Origin: Agromyces aureus
GTDB taxonomy: Bacteria > Actinomycetota > Actinomycetes > Actinomycetales > Microbacteriaceae
DNA length: 64,000 bases
Reading direction: 5' to 3'
Assembly: GCF_001660485.1 (NCBI RefSeq)
Contig: NZ_CP013979.1
Span: 2,976,001 to 3,040,000, forward strand
The stretch's first letter is position 1. Each line of letters begins with the position of its first letter. The notes beneath the pieces were generated by a model. That model was not told where the DNA came from. It saw only the letters and a program-made list of their open reading frames with translations, and ran no database searches. This document shows, piece by piece, positions 8,248-16,338 of the stretch. A program made the translations under genes and the position numbers.

Positions 8248-9159
8248 TCAGCCGAGCTTCGCGAGCCGTTTCGCGCGCGCCGCACGGGACACCTGTGCGC
8301 CGATCACGAGTACGAGCGCGAAGAGGAACACCGCCGAGGCGATGACGTTGGCCTCGGCGGGGATGCCGCGAGAGGCCGAGATGTACACGTACTTCGGGAA
8401 GGTCGAGACCGAGCCCGAGTTGAAGTTCGTGATGATGAAGTCGTCGAAGCTCAGTGCGAACGAGAGCAGGGCGGCCGCGACGATGCCGGGAGTCAGCAGC
8501 GGGAAGGTGACCCGCCAGAAGACCTGCGACGGCGACCCGTACAGGTCGCGCCCGGCCTCCTCGAGCGCGGGGTCGAGGCTCGCGACCCGGGCCTTCACCG
8601 TCACGACGACGAAGCTGATGCAGAACATCGTGTGCGCCAGGATGATCGTCGTGATGTCCTTCGGAACGCCGACCGCGAGGAACTGCGCGGCCAGACCCGC
8701 ACCGAGCACGACCTCGGGCGTCGCCATCGGCAGGAACAGCAGCAGGCTGATGACCGATCGAGCGCGGAACCGGTAGCGCACGAGGGCGATCGCGATCATC
8801 GTTCCGAGCGTTGTGGCGATGACGGTCGCGACGACTCCGATGATGACGCTGTTCGCGAAGGCCTCGCACACCGCACCGCCCTCGACGTTGCAGACGTTCA
8901 GCCACTTGTCGAAGGTGAACCCGCGCCAGGCGATGTTCGACTTCACCGAGTCGTTGAACGAGAACACGAACGTGTAGACGATGGGGATGAGCAGGAACAC
9001 GAACGCGAGGATCGTGTACGCGGGCAGCAGCCACGAGCCGAGCCCGATGCGTCCCTGCCGCGCCGGCCCGGTCGAGCGACGACCCCGCGCCGACAGTTCG
9101 CTCTGCTCGCTCTCGGCGAGCCCGCCCAGCACGGCGGCGGCCTGGACTTCTCCGCTCAC
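8248..9159 (-). CDS. potC: Polyamine ABC transporter permease PotC
   Basis: Inner-membrane permease subunit of a spermidine/putrescine importer. The 303-residue protein has a cytosolic N-terminal tail of about 40 residues, then six predicted membrane segments, and the EAA-loop contact with the ATPase (E-E-A-G-R-D-L-Y-G-S, then F-x-x-V-T-F-P-L-L-T-P-G). The start is a GTG at 9159 whose GTGA overlaps the potB stop, so translation is coupled; the longer open frame upstream is potB and potA sequence in another frame. Transcribed last in potD-potA-potB-potC and followed by the 16-bp hairpin. Confidence 0.92.
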   Translation of the reverse strand: MSGEVQAAAVLGGLAESEQSELSARGRRSTGPARQGRIGLGSWLLPAYTILAFVFLLIPIVYTFVFSFNDSVKSNIAWRGFTFDKWLNVCNVEGGAVCEAFANSVIIGVVATVIATTLGTMIAIALVRYRFRARSVISLLLFLPMATPEVVLGAGLAAQFLAVGVPKDITTIILAHTMFCISFVVVTVKARVASLDPALEEAGRDLYGSPSQVFWRVTFPLLTPGIVAAALLSFALSFDDFIITNFNSGSVSTFPKYVYISASRGIPAEANVIASAVFLFALVLVIGAQVSRAARAKRLAKLG

Positions 9160-10067
9160 AGCAGGTCCTCCGTTCCGGAACGCTTGACGTAGACGCCGAC
9201 GAGCACGAGGATCGCCGCCATCAGGATGATCGAGAGCGCCGCGGCCGCCGGGTAGTTCAGCAGCACGAGGAAGTTCGCCTCGATCACGTTGCCCATCATC
9301 TGCGTGTCGGGGCCGCCGAGGAAGTCCCGGCTCGCGTTGACGTAGTCGCCCGCCGCGGGGATGAACGTGAGCAGCGTTCCCGCGACGATGCCCGGCATCG
9401 ACAGCGGGATCGTGATCTTGCGGAACACCGTGAACGGGTTGGCGTACAGGTCGCTGCCCGCCTCGAGGTAGCGCAGGTCGAGGCGTTCGAGCGCCGTGTA
9501 CAGCGGCAGGGTCATGAAGGGGATGAAGTTGTACGTCAGACCGAAGATCACCGCGAACGGCGTGCCTGTGAAGTGCGCGTCGGGTCCGAGGAGCGAGAGC
9601 GCCTTCAGCGACGTGATCACGAACGACTCGTCGGAGAGGATCTGCTTCCACGCGAGCGTGCGCAGCAGGAAGCTGATGAAGAACGGGGCGATCACGAGCA
9701 CGAGCATGAGGCTCTGCAGGAGCGGCCATCGGCGTGCCTTCACGCCGATGAAGTACGCCAGCGGGTAACTGAACAGCAGCGCGAACACCGTCGCTGCGAG
9801 CGCGTATCCGAACGAACGCAGGATGTGCGGCCAGTACGCGGTCATGACGTCGACGTAGTTCTGCCAGTTGAACGCGTACTGGTACTGCCCGATGTCGCCG
9901 TACTCGAGCGGCGCCTGCAGCGAGGTGAGCAGCAGCGAGACGAGCGGCGTCAGGAAGAACAGGACCAGGTACAGGATGCCGGGCAGCAGCAGGAAGAGCG
10001 CGATGCGACTCGACTTGCGCGGCGCCTGTGGCTGGGCCTCCGCGGTCGCGAACGCGGCGAAGGCCAT
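9156..10067 (-). CDS. potB: Polyamine ABC transporter permease PotB
   Basis: Second membrane-spanning subunit of the importer, 303 residues, with six predicted helices starting at about residue 25 (F-L-L-L-P-G-I-L-Y-L-V-L-F-F) and an EAA loop (L-E-A-G-S-D-L-Y-A-N, followed by F-R-K-I-T-I-P-L-S-M-P-G). It starts with ATG two bases after the potA stop and overlaps potC by four. PotB and PotC form the heterodimeric channel energised by PotA. Confidence 0.92.
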   Translation of the reverse strand: MAFAAFATAEAQPQAPRKSSRIALFLLLPGILYLVLFFLTPLVSLLLTSLQAPLEYGDIGQYQYAFNWQNYVDVMTAYWPHILRSFGYALAATVFALLFSYPLAYFIGVKARRWPLLQSLMLVLVIAPFFISFLLRTLAWKQILSDESFVITSLKALSLLGPDAHFTGTPFAVIFGLTYNFIPFMTLPLYTALERLDLRYLEAGSDLYANPFTVFRKITIPLSMPGIVAGTLLTFIPAAGDYVNASRDFLGGPDTQMMGNVIEANFLVLLNYPAAAALSIILMAAILVLVGVYVKRSGTEDLL

Positions 10068-10069
10068 GC

Positions 10070-11269
10070 TCAGCCCTCCCCGAGCTCGGCGACCAGGTCG
10101 TCGCGACGCTGCGCGGCGATCGAGGTCGTCGAGTCGTCGGCCGCGAACCGCTCGGCCTGGACCGCGCCGTCGTCGAGGCCGAAGCCGTGCTCGACGAGCC
10201 AGCTCGCCCAGACCTCGGCGCCGACACCGACGACCGGACCCGAACCGGTGTTCTGGGCGAACACCAGGATCGTGCCGTGACCGGGCACGTCGACGAGGTA
10301 CTGGGTGCTCACACCCGAGAAGGACACGTCGAGCACGCGACCCGGGCCGACGATGTTGCGCTCGGCCGACGGAACGGGCGCCTCGGTGTGGAGTGCGACC
10401 TTCTCGGGGCGCACGCCCACCGTCACTGCGCCGTTGTGGCGGTGCGCCCTGGCCTTGGGAACCACGAGCCGTGCTCCAGCCGAGTCGACCGCGACGGCCG
10501 TGTCGGTCGTGCCGACGACCTCGCCCGAGAACAGGTTGGACTGGCCGAGGAAGTTCGCGACGAACGCGGTCCTCGGCAGGTCGTACAGTTCGGCGGGTGC
10601 GCCCATCTGCTCGATGGCGCCCTTGTTCATGACGGCCACGGTGTCGGCCATGGTCATGGCCTCCTCCTGGTCGTGCGTGACATGGAGGAAGGTGAGGCCG
10701 ACCTCCTCCTGGATCGTCTTGAGTTCGAGCTGCATCTGGCGGCGCAGCTTGAGGTCGAGCGCGCCGAGCGGTTCGTCGAGCAGCAGCAGGGCGGGTCGGT
10801 TCACGATGGCGCGCGCGAGCGCGACGCGCTGCTGCTGGCCACCGGAGAGCTGCTGCGGCCGACGCTGTGCGAGGTGGTCGAGCTCGACGAGCTTCAGTGC
10901 CTCGTGCGCCTTGCCGAGCGGGTCGCCGATGCGACGCCGCTTGAGCCCGAACGCGACGTTCTCGATGATGCTCATGTGCGGGAAGAGCGCATAGCTCTGG
11001 AAGACCGTGTTGACGGGGCGCTCGTGCGACCTGGTCGCCGTGACGTCCTTGCCGCCGATGAGGATGCGGCCCTGCGTCGGCTCCTCGAGTCCGGCGACGA
11101 GCCGGAGCGTGGTCGTCTTGCCGCAGCCCGACGGCCCGAGGAGGGCGAAGAACGACCCGGCGGGGATCGTGAGGTCGAGGTTCTCGATCGCCGTGAATCC
11201 GGGGAACCGCTTCTGGATGCCCACGAGCTCGAGGTCGGCGCCTCGCTCGGCGAATTCGCGTACAGCCAT
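10070..11269 (-). CDS. potA: Polyamine ABC transporter ATPase PotA
   Basis: Cytosolic ATPase of the importer, 399 residues. Walker A GPSGCGKT lies at 45-52, the Q-loop around Q91, the ABC signature LSGGQQQR at 141-148 and Walker B LLLLDEP at 161-167. The C-terminal 130 residues form the TOBE-type domain usual in PotA. I place the start at the ATG at 11269 because the N-terminal beta-strands begin there; the frame remains open further upstream into potD but that part is not PotA-like. The potD stop lies 14 bases upstream. Confidence 0.94.
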   Translation of the reverse strand: MAVREFAERGADLELVGIQKRFPGFTAIENLDLTIPAGSFFALLGPSGCGKTTTLRLVAGLEEPTQGRILIGGKDVTATRSHERPVNTVFQSYALFPHMSIIENVAFGLKRRRIGDPLGKAHEALKLVELDHLAQRRPQQLSGGQQQRVALARAIVNRPALLLLDEPLGALDLKLRRQMQLELKTIQEEVGLTFLHVTHDQEEAMTMADTVAVMNKGAIEQMGAPAELYDLPRTAFVANFLGQSNLFSGEVVGTTDTAVAVDSAGARLVVPKARAHRHNGAVTVGVRPEKVALHTEAPVPSAERNIVGPGRVLDVSFSGVSTQYLVDVPGHGTILVFAQNTGSGPVVGVGAEVWASWLVEHGFGLDDGAVQAERFAADDSTTSIAAQRRDDLVAELGEG

Positions 11270-11283
11270 GCTCTCGCCGTCCC

Positions 11284-12498
11284 TCAGGCGCCGAGCAGGA
11301 TGCTCTGGAACTGGGCCTGGTACTTCTGCTCCTCGGCTCCGGAGAGCGAGCGGAAGATGTGGGCCTTCGAGAGCGTCTCCTCGTTCGGGAAGATGAGCTG
11401 GTTCTCGGCGAGCTCGGGGTCGATCGCGGCGGCCGCCTCCTTGGCGCCGACGACGGGCGTGATGTAGTTCACCCAGGCGGCGACCTCGGCGGCGACCTCG
11501 GGCTCGTAGTAGTAGTTCATGAGCGTCTCGGCGTTGGTCTTGCGCGTCGACCCGATCGGGACGAGGAAGTTGTCGTTCCAGAGCGTGCCGCCCGCGTCGG
11601 GGATCGCGAACTCCCACTTGTCGCCGGCCTCGGCGTTGATGACCGTGATGTCGCCCGACCAGCAGATGGCGGCGAGGGTGTCGCCGCTCTTGAGGTCTTC
11701 GAGGTACGCGTTGCCCTTGATGTTGCGCACCTGGCCGTTCTCGACCTGCTCGGTGAGCACGTCGATCGCGGCGTCGAACTCGGCGTCGCCCCAGTCGCCG
11801 GCGATGTCGACGCCGTTCTGCAGCATGATCAGGCCCATCGTGTCGCGCATCTCGGAGAGCACGCCGACCCGGCCCTTGAGCTCGGAGGACCAGAGGTCCT
11901 CGACGGAGGCGAGCCCGTCGGGATACGCCTCCTTGTTCCAGCAGATCCCGGCGAAGCCGCCCTGCCACGGCAGCGAGAAGGCCCGGCCCTTGTCGAAGTC
12001 GGGGTCGCGGAGCGCCGGGGTCAGGTTGGCGATGTTCGGGATGTTCGCGTGGTCGAGCTCCTGCGTGTAGCCGAAGCGGATCCAGCGGGCGACCATCCAG
12101 TCGGTGAGGCACACGGTGTCGGCGCCGATGTCCTGGCCGAGCGCGAGCTGGTCCTTGACCTTGCCGTAGTACGTGTTGTTGTCGTCGACGGCGACCTCGT
12201 AGTTGACCTTGATGCCGGTCTGCTCCTCGAAGGCCTGCAGCGTGGGGTAGTTGCCCGAGTCGTCCTCGTCGATGTACGCGGCCCAGTTCGCCCAGTTGAG
12301 GGTCTTGTCGGTGGCCGACTCGTCTGGTGCCGCCGTCGGCTTCGCTCCCGCCCCGCCAGTGGAGCACGCGGCCAGCGCGAGGGCCGACGCGCCGGCGCCC
12401 GCGCCGGCGAGCATCGTGCGCCGACTCATCTGGGAGGCACGTGCCCTGGCGATCAACGAACGGATCATCGGATCCTGGGGAAGGGGCCGAGAGTTCAC
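11284..12498 (-). CDS. potD: Polyamine-binding lipoprotein PotD, Tat-type signal
   Basis: Extracellular substrate-binding protein of the polyamine importer, 404 residues from the chosen GTG. The N-terminus has a twin arginine (S-R-R-T-M-L-A-G, R26-R27), a hydrophobic stretch and lipobox L-A-A-C at 42-45, so it is probably exported folded by Tat and lipid-anchored. Recognisable PotD segments are L-N-W-A-N-W-A-A-Y-I-D and a late F-P-N-E-E. I chose the GTG at 12498 because GGAG lies 5 nt before it; a GTG at 12552 and an ATG ten codons downstream are alternatives. First gene of the potDABC operon. Spermidine versus putrescine preference cannot be told. Confidence 0.9.
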   Translation of the reverse strand: MNSRPLPQDPMIRSLIARARASQMSRRTMLAGAGAGASALALAACSTGGAGAKPTAAPDESATDKTLNWANWAAYIDEDDSGNYPTLQAFEEQTGIKVNYEVAVDDNNTYYGKVKDQLALGQDIGADTVCLTDWMVARWIRFGYTQELDHANIPNIANLTPALRDPDFDKGRAFSLPWQGGFAGICWNKEAYPDGLASVEDLWSSELKGRVGVLSEMRDTMGLIMLQNGVDIAGDWGDAEFDAAIDVLTEQVENGQVRNIKGNAYLEDLKSGDTLAAICWSGDITVINAEAGDKWEFAIPDAGGTLWNDNFLVPIGSTRKTNAETLMNYYYEPEVAAEVAAWVNYITPVVGAKEAAAAIDPELAENQLIFPNEETLSKAHIFRSLSGAEEQKYQAQFQSILLGA

Positions 12499-12600
12499 GG
12501 GTACTCCATTCGGGTTGAGCGACGTTGCCAACGGGTTCGTCGATAGTGCCACACTGGGGGGTCCATTTCACGTATCGATGTCCGAATCGTTAATTCTTGG

Positions 12601-12613
12601 GAACGAAACGTTC
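12601..12613. promoter_or_regulatory. Short inverted repeat in AT-rich gap upstream of potD
   Basis: GAACG-AAA-CGTTC lies in an unusually AT-rich patch (about 12565-12625) between potD and the preceding gene's stop. It could be part of an operator or a short terminator for the upstream operon. The arms are only 5 bp, so the call is weak. Confidence 0.25.
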
Positions 12614-12617
12614 GGAT

Positions 12618-15593
12618 TCAGTGCCCGGCGACGTGATATGCGGCGTTTTCCGTTGTCGCCCAACGGTGGCGGCGTGCCGCCTCGCCCGGCCGGACGACCC
12701 AGCATTCGCCGCCGCCGAGGAGCGGCGGCAGTGCGATCGGCCCGGTGCACCCCGCCGAGGCCGGCGCGAGCGCCCGGAATTCGCGGAGCCCGCCGCGGAC
12801 GACCACGGTCGCGGCGTCGCGGGCACGCGCCGCCAGTGCATACGAGGATGCCCAGGCGTCGGCGTCGCCCACGACGACCAGCTGCTCGCGTCCGAGTTCG
12901 GCGAGCACCTCCCGCTCGCCACCCGGTGTCAGGCGGATCGGCGTTCGCCCGGTCGCCAGCAGCAGCCCGAGATCGCGCTGGGCGGCCGACGACACCACGG
13001 CGACGATATCCGCGTCGAACACGATCGCGGGCGGCGGTTTCTCGGCGGGGGTCGCCCGGAGCGGCGGCACGTCGACGACCTGCAGCCGATGCGCGCGCCA
13101 TTGGCCGGATCCGGGGGTCGCGTCCCGCTGCCAGAGGTCGCCGACACCGCCGGCGTGCGCGAGCTCCGCCCTGCTCGGATGCCGCAGGTGCACGAGTTCG
13201 CCGAACAGCTCGCGCATGCCGCCGCCCAACCGGTGTCCGATCGATGCCCCGGCGGCGACGGCGAGGCCGAGGCGGCGTCCCTCGGTGAGCAGTTCCACGA
13301 GCATCGCCGTCGCCGCATGCCGGTACTCCTCTGGCCAGGACGAGAAGCGGGTGTCGAGGTCGTCGACGACGAGGAGCCGCTGCGAGCTCGAACCGCTTCG
13401 CACCGACGCGACGAGGTCGGCGAGCAGTTGCCAGTCGTCGGGCGCTCCCCGGCCGAGTCGGAGCACCGCACCAACGCCCCACCGCGTGCGGACGCCGGCC
13501 TCGATCGCGGCGAGCGTCGTCGACCGCCCGGAACCCGGCGAACCGAGCACGAGCAGGTTCGCATCGGCGGTCGGCGTCCACCCGGCGAGGCTCCGACGCT
13601 GCTGCTCGGGCTCGTCGACCAGGCCGAAGACGACGGTCGAGAGGTCGTCGGCCACCCGACCGGCCGGCCGCACCGGAACGCCGGCGGCAGCCGTGGCAGG
13701 AGCCGCGGCGGCGGTCGCGGCGGCGCGCGCGACCTCGAGGTCGGCAGCGGTGAGCCGAGTCGGAAGCGGGTCGAGCCACGGCCGCCGCACCGGCGGCGCC
13801 GCCGCGAACCGCGCTCGCACCCCATCGACCGACCCGGCGTCGACGAGCGCGCACTGGAACGGCACCGGCACCCCGTCGCCGCGGTCGACCACGCCTCGCC
13901 CTGGCCGATCGGCGGGGATGGCGGCCGCCGCATCGCTGCCGACCACGGCGACGCTGTCGGCACGGCTCATCACGCGCAACGACACCCGGATCGGCGCGTT
14001 CGCCGTGACCTGCTCGCCGAGCACGCCGTTCGGGCGCTGCGACGCGAGCACGAGATGCACCCCGAGCGATCGCCCGCGCGCCGCGATATCGGCGACGACC
14101 GTGCCGAGATCGCGGAACCGCTGGATCATCGCCTGGAACTCGTCGATCACGACCACCAGGCGACCGAGCGGGGCGTCGTCGGGCAGATCCCCGATGTCGC
14201 GCACGCCCGCGTCGCGGAGCGCACGTTCGCGATGCCGGAGTTCGGCCGAGAGGCTCTGCACCGCCCGCTCCGCCTCCGACTCGTCGAGGTCGGTCACGAG
14301 GCCGGCGACGTGCGGCAGCCCGAGGATCGGCTCGAACGCCGAGCCGCCCTTGAAGTCGACGAGGAGGAACGCGACGCGCTCGGGCGGGTGCACGGCCGCC
14401 ATCTGCAGGATCCAGGCGAGGAGGAACTCGCTCTTGCCACTGCCGGTCGTCCCGGCGACGATCGCGTGCGGGCCATCGGCCACGAGATCGAGGTCGAGGA
14501 CTCCCCCGGCGCGCAGCCCGACCCCGGCCCGGAGCGTCGAACGCCGCCGGTCCACCGCGCCGGGATGCGCGAGGTCGTGCAGCCGAACGACCTGGGGCAG
14601 GCGCGACGAGCGCGTGCCGAGTCCGGCGCGTTCGGCTGTTGCTGCGGCTCGGACAGCCCAGGCGTCCGCCTGCTCGGCGCCGAGCAGGTCGGGGGCGAGC
14701 GCCGTTCCCACGACGGCGCCGTGCTGCAGCAGCGTCGCCGTGCGCGGCCCGTCGATGCGCACCACGATCGCGAGTCCCGGCGGGAGACGCTCGACGGCAG
14801 GAGCGAGCACGATCGCGTGCGCCGAGCGCGATTCAGCCTCGCCGGAAGCAGGTTCGAGTACCGATGGGAGCGTCAGGTCCCGGAGCACGAGCATCGCGGC
14901 CGAACCCGCATGCGGGAGCCGGGCGACCCACGCCCACGGCTCGGCGTCCGGAGCATCGAAGGCGAGGGCGTCGGGCCGGACGAGATGCGCGCACTGCACG
15001 AGCAGGGCTCTGGCTGCCGCGCGCACGAGCGGGGTCGGACCGACGAACCCGATACCGCCGGCGAGGTCGACGACGACCGGGGCGCCCTCGAGCCGCCTCG
15101 CGTGATCGAGCGCCTCGCGATCGAACTCGTCGGCCGGCACGCCCTCGATGCGGAGTGCGCTCTCGATCGCGGCCGCGCCGAGCACGACCGGAGCGAGTCC
15201 GTCCGCACGCCATTCCGGCGGCTCGACGCCCGTCGACAGCCGCCCGGCCGACGGATGCCGCAGCCACGCCGTCTCGGCCTCCTCCTCGTGGCGCACTCCG
15301 ACGTCGGCGCGGAGCCGTGCGAACGCCGCGATGCGCTCCTCGTTCGCCCGACGCACCGATCGGCGCACCTGACGCCGACCGTCCAGCACCGTCGCCACCG
15401 CGAGCACCGGGCCGAGCACGGCGAACGCGAGCGAGATCACCGAGTGCGTGACGAGCCAGAGGACGACGGCGCCCACGACCGGAGCCAGCGCCGCGAGGAA
15501 CGGGAATCCCGTTGGCGTCGGCTCGGGCACGACGGCCGGCAGGGTCAGCGGCAGTCGGGTGCCGTCTGGCGGGGCGAACAGTCGGGTCGGCAT
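12618..15593 (-). CDS. EccC/FtsK-SpoIIIE-like ATPase
   Basis: A 991-residue membrane-anchored ATPase. Two hydrophobic segments lie at about 31-48 and 52-70. ATPase domain 1 has Walker A GTTGSGKS (381-388), the EccC-type block DFKGGSAFEPILGLPH (413-428), Walker B VVIDEF (481-486) and an S-Q-R-P-N-G / N-A-P-I-R-V-S-L-R block (518-540). A second, weaker domain has GSPGSGRS at 684-691, with Arg replacing the Walker lysine, and V-V-D-D at 742-745. These features match type VII secretion ATPases (EccC/YukBA) better than DNA translocases: there is no gamma winged-helix domain at the C-terminus. It is the last gene of the kinase/FHA cluster, 97 bases after the FHA gene. No WXG100 substrate gene is in the window, so a secretion role is inference. 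Confidence 0.8.
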   Translation of the reverse strand: MPTRLFAPPDGTRLPLTLPAVVPEPTPTGFPFLAALAPVVGAVVLWLVTHSVISLAFAVLGPVLAVATVLDGRRQVRRSVRRANEERIAAFARLRADVGVRHEEEAETAWLRHPSAGRLSTGVEPPEWRADGLAPVVLGAAAIESALRIEGVPADEFDREALDHARRLEGAPVVVDLAGGIGFVGPTPLVRAAARALLVQCAHLVRPDALAFDAPDAEPWAWVARLPHAGSAAMLVLRDLTLPSVLEPASGEAESRSAHAIVLAPAVERLPPGLAIVVRIDGPRTATLLQHGAVVGTALAPDLLGAEQADAWAVRAAATAERAGLGTRSSRLPQVVRLHDLAHPGAVDRRRSTLRAGVGLRAGGVLDLDLVADGPHAIVAGTTGSGKSEFLLAWILQMAAVHPPERVAFLLVDFKGGSAFEPILGLPHVAGLVTDLDESEAERAVQSLSAELRHRERALRDAGVRDIGDLPDDAPLGRLVVVIDEFQAMIQRFRDLGTVVADIAARGRSLGVHLVLASQRPNGVLGEQVTANAPIRVSLRVMSRADSVAVVGSDAAAAIPADRPGRGVVDRGDGVPVPFQCALVDAGSVDGVRARFAAAPPVRRPWLDPLPTRLTAADLEVARAAATAAAAPATAAAGVPVRPAGRVADDLSTVVFGLVDEPEQQRRSLAGWTPTADANLLVLGSPGSGRSTTLAAIEAGVRTRWGVGAVLRLGRGAPDDWQLLADLVASVRSGSSSQRLLVVDDLDTRFSSWPEEYRHAATAMLVELLTEGRRLGLAVAAGASIGHRLGGGMRELFGELVHLRHPSRAELAHAGGVGDLWQRDATPGSGQWRAHRLQVVDVPPLRATPAEKPPPAIVFDADIVAVVSSAAQRDLGLLLATGRTPIRLTPGGEREVLAELGREQLVVVGDADAWASSYALAARARDAATVVVRGGLREFRALAPASAGCTGPIALPPLLGGGECWVVRPGEAARRHRWATTENAAYHVAGH

Positions 15594-15622
15594 CCCGTCA
15601 GTCGATCATCGACGGGATGATG

Positions 15623-15643
15623 CACGCACGCCGGCGGTGCGTG
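15623..15643 (-). terminator. Possible attenuating hairpin between the FHA and EccC-like genes
   Basis: CACGCAC (15623-15629) pairs perfectly with GTGCGTG (15637-15643) around a GC-rich 7-nt loop in the 97-base gap, on the path of minus-strand transcription. It may reduce read-through into the ATPase gene or protect an mRNA end. No T-tract. Confidence 0.35.
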
Positions 15644-15690
15644 AACCGCGCGCCCGCGGCATCCGCGACCCTGTGGAGGATCAGTCGGAC

Positions 15691-16338
15691 TCAGGCGACG
15701 GTGAAGGACTGCTGCCCGAGCTCCACGACCGTGCCGGAGGCGACGAGATACCGACGCCCCGGCTCGCACCGGATCACGTCGTCGGCGCGGCGCACGACCG
15801 TGCCGTTCGCCGAGAACCGATCGGCGATCCAGAGCGTGCCGTCGTGAGCGCCGTACTCGAGGTGGGTCTTGGACACCGACCGGCCGGGATCGTCGATGGT
15901 CACGAGGTGGTCGAACGATTCGCCCGGCTGGGGCAGCGGCCGGCGGCCGATGAGCCCCGTGCCGAAGACCACCCGGACCTCGCCCGTGCCGAATCGCAGC
16001 ACGAACCGAGGGCGCTCGGCGGCGGGGTCGGCGACCGCGACGTCATCGGCGGCCCCGGCGTCATCGGCAGCCCCGGCGTCGGCGTCGGCGACGGACTCGG
16101 CCTGCGTCGCCGCGACACCCGCCGCGACACCCTTCCGGAGCTCCGCCGCCTCGCCCTCCAGGCCGACCGGAACGCTCACGACCCCGCTGCGGCGGAAGCC
16201 GGGACCGAGCGAGGTCGTGTCTCCGGGCCGGGGATCGGGGCGTCTCCGGGACTCGGGCGTCGCGCTCGTCGACGAACCGCAGTGACCGCAGAACATCGCA
16301 CCGTCGGGCAACGCGGCACCGCAGATGCGACATCTCAT
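15691..16338 (-). CDS. Zinc-ribbon FHA domain protein
   Basis: A 215-residue cytosolic protein. The N-terminus is a zinc ribbon (C3-x2-C6, C17-x2-C20, each followed by Gly). An Ala/Asp-rich linker covers about 25-110. The C-terminal 100 residues form an FHA phosphothreonine-binding domain: G-R-R-P, S-V-S-K-T-H-L-E and D-R-F-S-A-N-G-T carry the usual Arg, Ser, His and Asn recognition residues. The start overlaps the stop of the transglutaminase-like gene (ATGA). With the kinase and phosphatase of the same cluster it could recruit a partner, for instance the EccC-like ATPase encoded next, in a phosphorylation-dependent way; Firmicutes EssC proteins carry FHA domains fused to the same kind of ATPase. 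Confidence 0.85.
   Translation of the reverse strand: MRCRICGAALPDGAMFCGHCGSSTSATPESRRRPDPRPGDTTSLGPGFRRSGVVSVPVGLEGEAAELRKGVAAGVAATQAESVADADAGAADDAGAADDVAVADPAAERPRFVLRFGTGEVRVVFGTGLIGRRPLPQPGESFDHLVTIDDPGRSVSKTHLEYGAHDGTLWIADRFSANGTVVRRADDVIRCEPGRRYLVASGTVVELGQQSFTVA

Noticed and set aside
10070..12571. Open frame that would fuse a PotD-region peptide to PotA (833 codons)
   Set aside because: The part upstream of 11269 is the potD region in another frame; PotD with signal peptide and lipobox is read in its own frame, so no fusion.
12597..15620. 1007-codon plus-strand open frame opposite the EccC-like gene
   Set aside because: Antisense shadow: composition is Arg/Gly/His-rich without motifs, while the minus strand has intact ATPase motifs.
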